Source: Lentilactobacillus parafarraginis DSM 18390 = JCM 14109
GTDB taxonomy: Bacteria; Bacillota; Bacilli; Lactobacillales; Lactobacillaceae
Reading direction: 5' to 3'
NCBI RefSeq assembly: GCF_001435895.1
Contig: NZ_AZFZ01000028.1
Span: forward strand, 1-34,914
DNA length: 34,914 nucleotides
The position numbers were made by a program, and so were the translations under genes. The notes under the pieces were generated by a model. That model was not told the origin of the DNA. It did no database searches and saw only the letters and a list, made by a program, of their open reading frames with translations. Of this stretch, positions 14,969 to 21,522 are shown piece after piece (within the stretch, counting starts at the first letter, position 1; each line of letters opens with the position of its first letter).

Positions 14969-15724
14969 TTAATTTAAAATTTTAAAACTCTTCCGGACAT
15001 CTTCAACACTCAGCTGTCCCGGTGCAGAAGCCTGCCCAACCGTCGCAAATGAAAGGGTTGAGCCAAACTGAGGCCCGGTGATTCGACTGATTTTACCAAG
15101 CTCACCCATGGACATGCTAATGAGAGGAATCGTCAACTTCTGGTTTGCAATTGTCGTTGCCGTTAGTAATGTCAGCACATCCAGGCTGTTTTGGGGCATC
15201 ACCGCAATCTTAGCAACGTCTGCGTTTCGTGCTGCCATCTGTTGAAATCTGCTGATAAGCGTTTGCTGATCGGGCGTTGCCTGGAAATCGTGGTTACTGA
15301 GGATAACGGGAATATGTTGGTAGTGGGCCAGCTTAATCAAGTCAGCGACTGTCTTTTTGTCGCGATTAAATTCAATATCAATCATGTCTGTTAGGCGATT
15401 TTCTAAAATCCAGCGGCAGGTGGCATAGTAATCCGTATCTACAAGATTAGAAGCACCGCCTTCATGGGTGGTCCGAAAAGTGGTCAATAAGACGGTGTCA
15501 CCGATTAATCGGCTGATTGTTTTGGCTAAATCCATGTAAACGGCTTGGTTGAGAACCTGCTTAAAAAAATCAATGCGCCACTCGATCACGTCTGGTTCGA
15601 CGGCGAGGGCCCTTCGCAACTGATTAAGAATTTCGCCAGGTGTAACACCTGTAACGGGAACGGCGATGTTTGTCTTTCCGGATTCAAAACGACTATTTTT
15701 GACGGTAACGCGTTTATTTGGCAT
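14969..15724 (-). CDS. aroD: 3-Dehydroquinate dehydratase, type I (251 aa)
   Basis: This is the third step of the shikimate pathway, converting 3-dehydroquinate to 3-dehydroshikimate through a Schiff base. Hallmarks seen are EWRIDFF (about residue 46), the catalytic His in LSNHDFQ (about 140), the Schiff-base Lys in VAKIAVMP (about 168), SMGELGKISRI (about 207) and the C-terminal substrate loop GQASAPGQLS. ATG 15724 was chosen because GAAAGG lies upstream and MPNKRV matches normal family starts; an extension to 15790 would add 22 atypical residues. It is physically separated from the other aro genes at 20-25 kb but adjacent to the attenuated transporter. No leader peptide or attenuator was found upstream of it. 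Confidence 0.95.
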   Translation of the reverse strand: MPNKRVTVKNSRFESGKTNIAVPVTGVTPGEILNQLRRALAVEPDVIEWRIDFFKQVLNQAVYMDLAKTISRLIGDTVLLTTFRTTHEGGASNLVDTDYYATCRWILENRLTDMIDIEFNRDKKTVADLIKLAHYQHIPVILSNHDFQATPDQQTLISRFQQMAARNADVAKIAVMPQNSLDVLTLLTATTIANQKLTIPLISMSMGELGKISRITGPQFGSTLSFATVGQASAPGQLSVEDVRKSFKILN

Positions 15725-15885
15725 GGCTGGGGATCCCTTTCTTGACGAATTGACTGGTTTCAGTTTACCAACTGACCTCGGTAAATTCAATATTCCAAAA
15801 GTATGGTGTTTCTGTTTAAGGTTTTGCGGTATCCTAACACTAGTTAGTGGGGGAACTTGGTTAGAAAGTTTGGAGGAAGGTTTAC

Positions 15886-16707
15886 ATGACAGGTGGAAAA
15901 GTAAACGGCGTGCCGCCGTTTGCGATTGGGTTAATGGCGATTATTGGAATTGCGATGGTGGTTATTCCCATCATGACGTACTGGGTTCTCAAACCGAAGT
16001 ATAAATTACGGGCGTCACCAGTTTGGGTTGGCGCGGCAATATTTTTTGTGGCCGTGATTATTCTTGAACCAATTTTACATGCCATTGTGCTGCGGCCAAC
16101 GGCTAACGGATCTATCGGGCTGGTAGTTCGCCATCCATACATTTATGTAGCGTACGGCGCGTTGGCCGCCGGTGTCTTTGAAGAAACAGGTCGGTTCATT
16201 GGTTTCCGATATCTCAAAAAACGGGTTTCCGGTTTTCAAACGGCAATTGCCTACGGGATCGGTCATGGTGGGATTGAAATGATCTTGGTTGGGGCGATGG
16301 GAATGGTCAACTCAATCATGTTTAGTACCGCGATTAATTCTCACAGTACGGCAATTATGGCGAAGATTCCCAGCACAACGATGCATTCGTTAATGACCAA
16401 CGCTGCCGGAATGGCGATACTGGCACTCGTCGAACGAATTGGGGCGTTTCTGATTCAGATTTTATTATCGATGATTGTTTGGGCAGCGGTCAATTACGTT
16501 GGCAAGTGGTGGCTTTACCCGGTCGCCATCGTTTTGCATGCAGTTGTGGACACACCATCAGCTATGTTTCAGGCTGGTTTGATTTCCAGCCAATCGTTAG
16601 TTGAAGTTTTGTTGTGGGTAACCGTGATTCTGCTCGCCATTTTCGTCTACTATGTGATTGGTGGGCTCATCAAACGGCAGCCGACGCCGACCATCGGAAC
16701 AAAGTAA
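15886..16707 (+). CDS. YhfC-family intramembrane protease-like membrane protein (273 aa)
   Basis: About seven hydrophobic segments are present. Conserved polar motifs sit within the membrane: FEETGRFIGF (about residue 102), YGIGHGGIEM (about 126) and VLHAVVD (about 222). This Glu-Glu, His and His-Asp pattern is typical of the YhfC group, related to CPBP/PrsW-type glutamic intramembrane proteases. The target is unknown. A strong GGAGGAAGG precedes the ATG. It is divergent from aroD and shares a bidirectional terminator with the deacetylase gene. Proteolytic activity is known for relatives only. Confidence 0.85.
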   Translation: MTGGKVNGVPPFAIGLMAIIGIAMVVIPIMTYWVLKPKYKLRASPVWVGAAIFFVAVIILEPILHAIVLRPTANGSIGLVVRHPYIYVAYGALAAGVFEETGRFIGFRYLKKRVSGFQTAIAYGIGHGGIEMILVGAMGMVNSIMFSTAINSHSTAIMAKIPSTTMHSLMTNAAGMAILALVERIGAFLIQILLSMIVWAAVNYVGKWWLYPVAIVLHAVVDTPSAMFQAGLISSQSLVEVLLWVTVILLAIFVYYVIGGLIKRQPTPTIGTK

Positions 16708-16742
16708 AAGTTCGAGTCACAGAATTAATCTCAGTTATAGTA

Positions 16743-16791
16743 AGCAAAAAGTCTGACACCAAACGAAGATGTTTGGGTCAGACTTTTTGCT
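16743..16791. terminator. Bidirectional terminator
   Basis: AGCAAAAAGTCTGAC and CCAAAC pair with GTTTGG and TCAGACTTTTTGCT around a 6-nt loop. This gives T-runs on both strands for the convergent flanking genes. Confidence 0.92.
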
Positions 16792-16800
16792 AAAGATTGA

Positions 16801-17844
16801 TTAAAATCCGCGATAATCATTTCGACCAAAGTACTGTAAGTTTCCGAGTAATGGTTTTTGATTCAGTTGTTCTAGCGTTACGAACGTGTAGCCTCGTTTC
16901 TTCAATGACCGAATGATTTGTGGAACGGCGGCAACCGACGTCGCGTGGATATCATGCATCAGAATGATTGACCCGTTGGTCGTGGTTGCCAAAACATGAC
17001 TGATGGTCTTAGCGGTGTTTAAATAGGCCCAGTCGCGTGAGTCCACTGACCAGCGGACAATTGGCCGGTCATAAAGATTGCCAATTCGAGCATTTACGGC
17101 CCCATATGGCGGTCGAATGTAGTACGGAATTGTCTTGGTGGCTTTATAGATTGCCGCGTCCGTCAAGGCAATCTGATGAAGGGCGCTGGTGCTGCTCAAA
17201 TTAGTCAGCTGTGGGTGGCTCCATGAGTGGTTGCCGATTTGGTTACCGGATTTGAGAACTTCCCGACTGATACTCGGGTAACGCATAACACTAGTGCCGA
17301 CTTCAAAGAAGGTTGCCGGGACATTATATTTCTTCAGTGTTTTGAGTAACCGGGGGGTCAAAGTCGGGTCAGGACCATCATCAAAGGTGAGTGCGACCAC
17401 CTTCTTTGGTGTTTTAACAGGTGTAAAATCATATTTCTTGGGCATGTAACGGTTTAAAATAATGCCGGTGAGTTTATTGAGCGGAATGGCAACATTTTTC
17501 ACCCCGTACTGGTTCTTGGTGAGATGGATGGTTAAGTGTTGGCTATCCAGCGTAAAGTTGGTGGCGGTTAGGTGCCTTGGTAATGGCAAGTAAACCAACC
17601 GCTGTACCTGCTTGCCGCTTAGCTTGTGTGTTTCAGCCAATTGGGTTCGGGTTAACTGGCGGATCGTTGCCAACCGGTTGAGATTGTTATTGGTTATGTT
17701 GCCGTAGGTGAGCCGTTTGCTTGTCTTCTTGGCCACGGATTGGCTAGATTTAGCCGCTGCGTTCGTGGTGGCGGAAACGGTCCCAAAAGCGAATGCTGCC
17801 AGGCTTAAAATGCCAATTGTTGCGAGTGCCTTTTGATATTTCAT
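16801..17844 (-). CDS. Polysaccharide deacetylase (NodB domain), probable peptidoglycan GlcNAc deacetylase (347 aa)
   Basis: This is an exported enzyme. A signal peptide covers about residues 1-32, followed by a 110-residue N-terminal region. The carbohydrate esterase 4 (NodB) domain spans about residues 145-330. All five motifs are present: TFDDGPD with catalytic and metal Asp, NHSWSHP with two metal His, RPPYGA, the VDSRDW segment and ILMHDIH with catalytic His. It likely removes acetyl groups from cell-wall GlcNAc, which lowers lysozyme sensitivity in related bacteria; an exopolysaccharide substrate is also possible. AGGGGG precedes the ATG at 7 nt. Confidence 0.93.
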   Translation of the reverse strand: MKYQKALATIGILSLAAFAFGTVSATTNAAAKSSQSVAKKTSKRLTYGNITNNNLNRLATIRQLTRTQLAETHKLSGKQVQRLVYLPLPRHLTATNFTLDSQHLTIHLTKNQYGVKNVAIPLNKLTGIILNRYMPKKYDFTPVKTPKKVVALTFDDGPDPTLTPRLLKTLKKYNVPATFFEVGTSVMRYPSISREVLKSGNQIGNHSWSHPQLTNLSSTSALHQIALTDAAIYKATKTIPYYIRPPYGAVNARIGNLYDRPIVRWSVDSRDWAYLNTAKTISHVLATTTNGSIILMHDIHATSVAAVPQIIRSLKKRGYTFVTLEQLNQKPLLGNLQYFGRNDYRGF

Positions 17845-17965
17845 GATAAATGCCCCCTCTAACCCGAATTGAGCTAAATGTTTAGTTAATCGTTCAACTT
17901 TATTTTTGCATTGCGATGGTGGGTTGTCAATTGATGATAGTTACAAAATAATTTAGCAATAATGG

Positions 17966-17994
17966 TTGACAAGAAGGGCAATTCGAGATAAAGT
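17966..17994 (+). promoter_or_regulatory. Promoter of the second T-box leader
   Basis: Consensus TTGACA (17966-17971), 17-nt spacer, TAAAGT (17989-17994), about 30 nt before stem I. Confidence 0.7.
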
Positions 17995-18025
17995 ACCGAT
18001 AACATTAAAAACCGATAAGAAAGTA

Positions 18026-18267
18026 CTTAGAAATGTCGGGGAGTCACGATTAAGAAGTGCGAAGAGAGTGCCGATTTCTGGGAGGGCATGACGTCTTAAT
18101 CGTTAAAGCCGATTTTGAGTACGACAGCTTGTTCAGAGTTGTCAGGGAGCGCCCAATACAGCGCCAACGTATAATCATGTACGTGAGAGACAGGCACATG
18201 CCTGTAACTAAGGTGGTATCGCGCCCAAGCGTCCTTTCAGAAATTATTTTCTGATTGGCGTTTTTTT
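18026..18267 (+). promoter_or_regulatory. T-box riboswitch, probably tRNA-Lys specific
   Basis: The T-box sequence AAGGTGGTATCGCG (18210-18223) precedes a terminator. Stem I pairings: CTTAGAA/TTTTGAG at the base, TCGG (18036-18039)/CCGA (18109-18112), then CGATTAAGA (18047-18055)/TCTTAATCG (18094-18102), and a distal GTGCC/GGCAT region with AGAGAG. This leaves the 3' specifier loop TTAAAG (18103-18108). Codon plus purine next to the helix gives AAA (Lys); the next register, AAG, is also Lys. UGGN is UGGU, matching an A73 discriminator as in tRNA-Lys. An alternative reading, CCG (Pro) at 18109-18111, requires breaking the TCGG/CCGA helix but also fits A73. Confidence 0.88.
18229..18267 (+). 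terminator. Terminator of the second T-box
   Basis: CGTC and CAGAAA pair with TTTCTG and GGCG around a small internal loop, followed by seven T. Confidence 0.8.
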
Positions 18268-18290
18268 ATTTTAAGGAGGTGTTGGCTGTG

Positions 18291-18416
18291 ATGGTTCCGT
18301 TATCAAACAACGATCAAACGCCCGCTCAGTTACCCAAGTCAAGAAAAGTTCATATCGAAAGGATAAGAGAAAATGACAAAAATCAACTATACGAACATCG
18401 CAGTTTACAATCATGA
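18291..18416 (+). CDS. Possible small ORF (41 aa) overlapping the dipeptidase start
   Basis: The strongest ribosome binding site in this leader, AAGGAGGTG, lies directly after the T-box terminator and 8-11 nt before a GTG-ATG pair. The frame (MVPLSNNDQTPAQLPKSRKV onward) runs 41 codons and overlaps the amidohydrolase gene by 44 nt in another frame. The peptide is hydrophilic and resembles nothing I know. It may couple translation to the downstream gene, or the strong site may be coincidental. The downstream gene has its own weaker AAAGGAT. Confidence 0.4.
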   Translation: MVPLSNNDQTPAQLPKSRKVHIERIRENDKNQLYEHRSLQS

Positions 18417-19638
18417 TCGACAAGCGTTCATTCCAAATCAACATATGGTCGTCGACACCCAAACTGGCATGATCATTGAAACCGCAAGCGGCAATGCAAC
18501 CCGTCAGGCCTGTGATGAGGTGGTCGACATGCACGGGCGGTTTGCGATGCCCGGTATGATGAATGCCCATACCCATATGACTGATATGCCAACGTACTGG
18601 TGGCAAAATGGGGCTGAAAAGCGGCATCCTGATTCACGAGAGATGTGCACAATGTTTGCCATCCGGAATATGCAGGACGCGCTGGCGCATGGGGTTACAT
18701 ATATCCGCAATGTTGGTGCGGAGTTTGACATCGACATTGAGATCAAAAAAATGCAGGAAAAGGGCTGGATTAAGGGACCCAAAGTTATGACATCCGGGCG
18801 GGCTTTCTGTATCACAGGGGGACACGATTCTGATTGTGGGTATGAGGTCGACGGTGTCGATGAGGTGCGCAAGGGTGTCCGGCAGGCAATGAAGAACGGC
18901 GTCGATAATATTAAAATGATGGTTACCGGCGGCGTCCTCAAAGATGGCGAGACCCCCGAAGATATTCAGTTTACGTTTGAAGAAGCCCAGGCAGCCGTAA
19001 TGGAAGCTCATCACAAGAATAAGACGGCTGCTGCTCACGCCCAGGGAAACGCCGGCGTTAAAGAAGCGGTGGCTGCGGGATTTGATACGATTGAGCACGC
19101 GTTTGAAATTGATGACGAGACAATTGCCATGATGAAGGCTCACAAAACCACGATTGTGCCAACGATGAACGCCATGTACGCGATTTACAAGCATGGGCAG
19201 GGAATTGTTCCAGATTGGGCACAGGATAAGGTTATCACTAATATCCAGAAGCACTTTAGGAGCATTACTAAAGCTGTGGCGGCTGGTATTCCAATCGCAA
19301 TGGGAACTGACGCCGGTACGCCATTTAACGGCTTTCAGAACGAGAGCGCTTATGAACTGCAACTTTACGTTAAAAAGGCCGGGATGACACCCGCCCAAGC
19401 GATTGATGCCGCAACAATTAATTGCGCGCGGGCGATGCACGTTCAAAATGAATACGGTCAGTTGCTTCCTGGAAATCATGCGGATTTTATTGTGACTGAT
19501 AAAAATCCTGCAAAAGATATTACCGTCCTTCAGGCTGATAAGGACGTGTACCAAAATGGTGCCCAAGTCCATGCGCAGCAAGAAGTAGCGGTGGCTCACA
19601 AATCACAGAATCCGGTCCATATTTCAGCGGCTTTGTAA
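18373..19638 (+). CDS. Amidohydrolase-superfamily dipeptidase (prolidase-like, 421 aa)
   Basis: This is a metal-dependent hydrolase with a TIM-barrel fold. Metal ligands are visible: NAHTHM (His66, His68), the likely carboxylated Lys in NIKMMVTGG (about 180), His in AAAHAQG (about 222), His in TIEHAFE (about 243) and Asp in MGTDAGTPF (about 316). This group is often labelled Xaa-Pro dipeptidase or imidazolonepropionase. Several characterised members instead cleave Xaa-Arg or Xaa-Lys dipeptides. The upstream T-box, best read as Lys-specific, favours release of Lys from peptides. No signal peptide is seen, so it is cytosolic. An upstream in-frame stop (18364-18366) fixes the start at 18373. Confidence 0.9.
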   Translation: MTKINYTNIAVYNHDRQAFIPNQHMVVDTQTGMIIETASGNATRQACDEVVDMHGRFAMPGMMNAHTHMTDMPTYWWQNGAEKRHPDSREMCTMFAIRNMQDALAHGVTYIRNVGAEFDIDIEIKKMQEKGWIKGPKVMTSGRAFCITGGHDSDCGYEVDGVDEVRKGVRQAMKNGVDNIKMMVTGGVLKDGETPEDIQFTFEEAQAAVMEAHHKNKTAAAHAQGNAGVKEAVAAGFDTIEHAFEIDDETIAMMKAHKTTIVPTMNAMYAIYKHGQGIVPDWAQDKVITNIQKHFRSITKAVAAGIPIAMGTDAGTPFNGFQNESAYELQLYVKKAGMTPAQAIDAATINCARAMHVQNEYGQLLPGNHADFIVTDKNPAKDITVLQADKDVYQNGAQVHAQQEVAVAHKSQNPVHISAAL

Positions 19639-19651
19639 CGCAAATTTACGA

Positions 19652-19676
19652 TTAGAAACACATTAAAAGTTTCTAA
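19652..19676 (+). promoter_or_regulatory. Perfect inverted repeat just upstream of the aro promoter
   Basis: TTAGAAAC-N9-GTTTCTAA with 8-bp perfect arms ends 3 nt before the -35 box of leader 2. It has no T-tract, so it is a poor terminator for the dipeptidase gene and may be an operator. It is not found before leader 1. Confidence 0.45.
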
Positions 19677-19679
19677 GGG

Positions 19680-19708
19680 TTGACGAAGCATTCCTAATGT
19701 GGTTTAAT
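19680..19708 (+). promoter_or_regulatory. Promoter of aromatic leader 2 and the aro operon
   Basis: TTGACG (19680-19685), 17-nt spacer containing CTAATGTG, TTTAAT (19703-19708). It is nearly identical to the leader 1 promoter. Confidence 0.82.
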
Positions 19709-19739
19709 TATGACAATCTAATGAGAGGAATTGATAGCA

Positions 19740-19799
19740 ATGACAAAGCAAACTTCTGTTGTTAATACTTATTATTTTGGCTATGCCTACTTTATGTAG
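19740..19799 (+). CDS. Aromatic leader peptide 2 (19 aa)
   Basis: The frame encodes MTKQTSVVNTYYFGYAYFM and then TAG, with GAGGA upstream of the ATG. It has the same length as leader peptide 1 and shares the pattern MTK...YY(Y/F)GYA(W/Y)F. Four Tyr and two Phe occur within the last nine codons and no Trp is present, so Tyr/Phe supply is the likely signal. This fits its place before chorismate mutase and tyrA. The stop codon abuts the first attenuator arm. Confidence 0.9.
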   Translation: MTKQTSVVNTYYFGYAYFM

Positions 19800-19957
19800 T
19801 GTCCGCAGCGATGCGGACGCAAATTCACGCGTTCGCGTCTAAGTGGTGCAGAGTCAATGCTTTGTTGTTGACCGCTAGACGCAAAAGTCTGGCTGGGTCA
19901 ATACCAATTCTTTACGAGTTTCGTAAACCGGCTGGAATTATTCTAGCCGGTTTTTTT
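19800..19957 (+). promoter_or_regulatory. Transcription attenuator 2 (leader-peptide type) of the aro operon
   Basis: The pairings follow the same order as in attenuator 1. A: GTCCGC (19801-19806) with GCGGAC (19813-19818). B: GATGCGGACGC (19810-19820) with GCGTTCGCGTC (19829-19839), 11 bp. GCGTCTA (19835-19841) with TAGACGC (19876-19882). C: TTGACC and GCTAGAC (19868-19880) with GTCTGGC and GGTCAA (19887-19901). CTGGCTGG (19889-19896) with CCGGCTGG (19928-19935). D: the terminator. The arms differ in sequence from copy 1 while pairing is kept, which is within-window covariation. Confidence 0.85.
19925..19957 (+). terminator. Attenuator 2 terminator
   Basis: AAACCGGCTGGAA pairs with TTCTAGCCGGTTT (13 bp with one wobble) around TTA, leading into seven T. 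Confidence 0.92.
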
Positions 19958-19986
19958 CATCAAAAAATTTCGAGGTGGGATGAATA

Positions 19987-20286
19987 ATGGCAAAAACACA
20001 ATCAGCATCATCAGCGCCTGACGAGTTAGAAAGTGCGCGTCAGTCAATTAATCAGCTCGACGAGTCAATTGTTGACTTATTGACGAAGCGCTTCGAGCAG
20101 GCAGCTGATATCGGAAAAATTAAGAAGCAGAGGGGACTCCCAGTCTTTGATGCCAGTCGAGAAGAAACGGTTCTTCAAAGAGTAACGTCCTATCATCCAA
20201 ATCAAGAAACGAAGCAGTATATTTGGAATATTTATCGTTCAATCATGGAAAATACCCGGGATTATGAAAAGCATCAACATGAATAG
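19987..20286 (+). CDS. Chorismate mutase, AroQ class (99 aa)
   Basis: It converts chorismate to prephenate, the entry to Phe and Tyr synthesis. This is a small all-helical, single-domain enzyme. The first helix carries SINQLDESIVDLLTKRFEQA (about residues 19-38), followed by IGKIKKQRGLPVFDASREE with the conserved Lys and Arg residues, and a C-terminal IYRSIMENTRDYE helix. The length is normal for a monofunctional mutase. GAGGTGGG lies before the ATG. It is the first gene behind attenuator 2; aroC follows after 55 nt. No fused dehydratase or dehydrogenase is present. Confidence 0.92.
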   Translation: MAKTQSASSAPDELESARQSINQLDESIVDLLTKRFEQAADIGKIKKQRGLPVFDASREETVLQRVTSYHPNQETKQYIWNIYRSIMENTRDYEKHQHE

Positions 20287-20341
20287 CTGATAGTTGTCAT
20301 TTAAACATCATGAAAGACCCAATCAAGGAGGAGAAAATATT

Positions 20342-21511
20342 TTGCTGAACTACTTAACTGCTGGAGAATCACACGGCCCACAACTTACCGGAATCATTGA
20401 AGGAATTCCGTCAGGACTGCATTTAGACATTGACGAAATTAACAATCAGCTCAAGAAGCGCCAGGGCGGCTATGGTCGCGGCAATCGGCAAAAAATTGAG
20501 CACGATCAGGTCACAATTGTCGGTGGTGTGCGCCACGGCACCACCTTGGGGTCCCCAGTTGCCTTGGTTGTGAATAACCGCGATCATGCCCACTGGAATG
20601 AGATTATGGATCCGGTTACTCCAGAAACGCCGGAAAATACGCTCAGGAAGGTTGAGCGTCCGCGTCCAGGGCATGCCGACTTGGTTGGGGGGATGAAATA
20701 CCGCCACCATGATTTACGAAACGTCTTAGAGCGATCGTCAGCCCGTGAAACGGCCATTCGAGTTGCAATTGGCGCCGTTTGCAAACAGCTATTGGAACAG
20801 GTTGGTATTCGGATTGCCGGTTACGTGCAACAGATTGGGCCGGTCTCAACTGACGATCAATTAGAACTGGACGTTACAAAGATCGAAAACGAAATCGCAA
20901 ACAATGATTTGCGAATTGTTGACCAAACCAAAGTCGACGAGATCCATGATTTGATTGACAAGACCCGAAAGGATGGCGATACCCTTGGTGGGATCATCCG
21001 TGTGGTTGCGGATAACGTTCCAGCCGGACTTGGAAGTTATATTAGCTGGGATACCAAATTGGACGCGAAAATTGCCGCGGCGGTTGTCGGGGTTAACGCA
21101 ATGAAGGGTGTCGAAATTGGCGACGGCTTCAAGGCGGCCACCAGCTTCGGCAGTCAGGTCATGGATGAAATTGACTGGAATAAGGATGATGGCTTCTTCA
21201 GAAATACGGATCATCTTGGTGGATTTGAAGGCGGGATGACTAACGGGATGCCGATTATTGTGAAGGCGGCAATGAAGCCAATTCCCACGCTTTATAAGCC
21301 ATTGCAGAGTGTTGATGTCAACACCAAAGCCGTTAAGAAAGCCAATGTGGAACGCTCAGACACCACGGCCATTGTACCGGCTTCCATTGTGATCGAGAGC
21401 GTCGTGGCAATTGAACTGGCCAAGGCATTAACGGACAAATTTGACGCGGATAACGTATCACGGCTTCAGGAGCAGGTTGCGGCATATCGTGATGAGATTA
21501 AGCATTATTAG
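20342..21511 (+). CDS. aroC: Chorismate synthase (389 aa)
   Basis: It converts EPSP to chorismate using reduced FMN, the last common step of the pathway. The N terminus LNYLTAGESHGPQLTGIIEG and the later RPGHADLVGGMKY, RSSARETA and GGFEGGMTNG segments are family hallmarks. The proper start is the TTG at 20342, 8 nt after AAGGAGGAG. Starting there gives the usual length, whereas an ATG at 20294 would add 16 atypical residues that contain the ribosome binding site. It lies in the middle of the aro operon, 11 nt before aroA. Confidence 0.95.
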   Translation: MLNYLTAGESHGPQLTGIIEGIPSGLHLDIDEINNQLKKRQGGYGRGNRQKIEHDQVTIVGGVRHGTTLGSPVALVVNNRDHAHWNEIMDPVTPETPENTLRKVERPRPGHADLVGGMKYRHHDLRNVLERSSARETAIRVAIGAVCKQLLEQVGIRIAGYVQQIGPVSTDDQLELDVTKIENEIANNDLRIVDQTKVDEIHDLIDKTRKDGDTLGGIIRVVADNVPAGLGSYISWDTKLDAKIAAAVVGVNAMKGVEIGDGFKAATSFGSQVMDEIDWNKDDGFFRNTDHLGGFEGGMTNGMPIIVKAAMKPIPTLYKPLQSVDVNTKAVKKANVERSDTTAIVPASIVIESVVAIELAKALTDKFDADNVSRLQEQVAAYRDEIKHY

Positions 21512-21522
21512 GAGGAACGCCA

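Noticed and set aside
18109-18111. CCG (Pro) as specifier codon of the second T-box
   Set aside because: It would suit a prolidase and the A73 rule, but these bases form the lower TCGG/CCGA helix of stem I. Kept only as an alternative to Lys.
18634-19599. Long open frame (321 codons) antisense to the dipeptidase gene
   Set aside because: It is the antisense shadow of a gene with clear catalytic motifs and lacks its own ribosome binding site and family match.
19652-19676. Intrinsic terminator of the dipeptidase gene
   Set aside because: The inverted repeat is followed by GGGTTGACG with no T-tract on the plus strand.
20294-20341. Upstream ATG start for chorismate synthase
   Set aside because: It would add 16 atypical residues encoding the Shine-Dalgarno region; TTG 20342 fits the family start and spacing.
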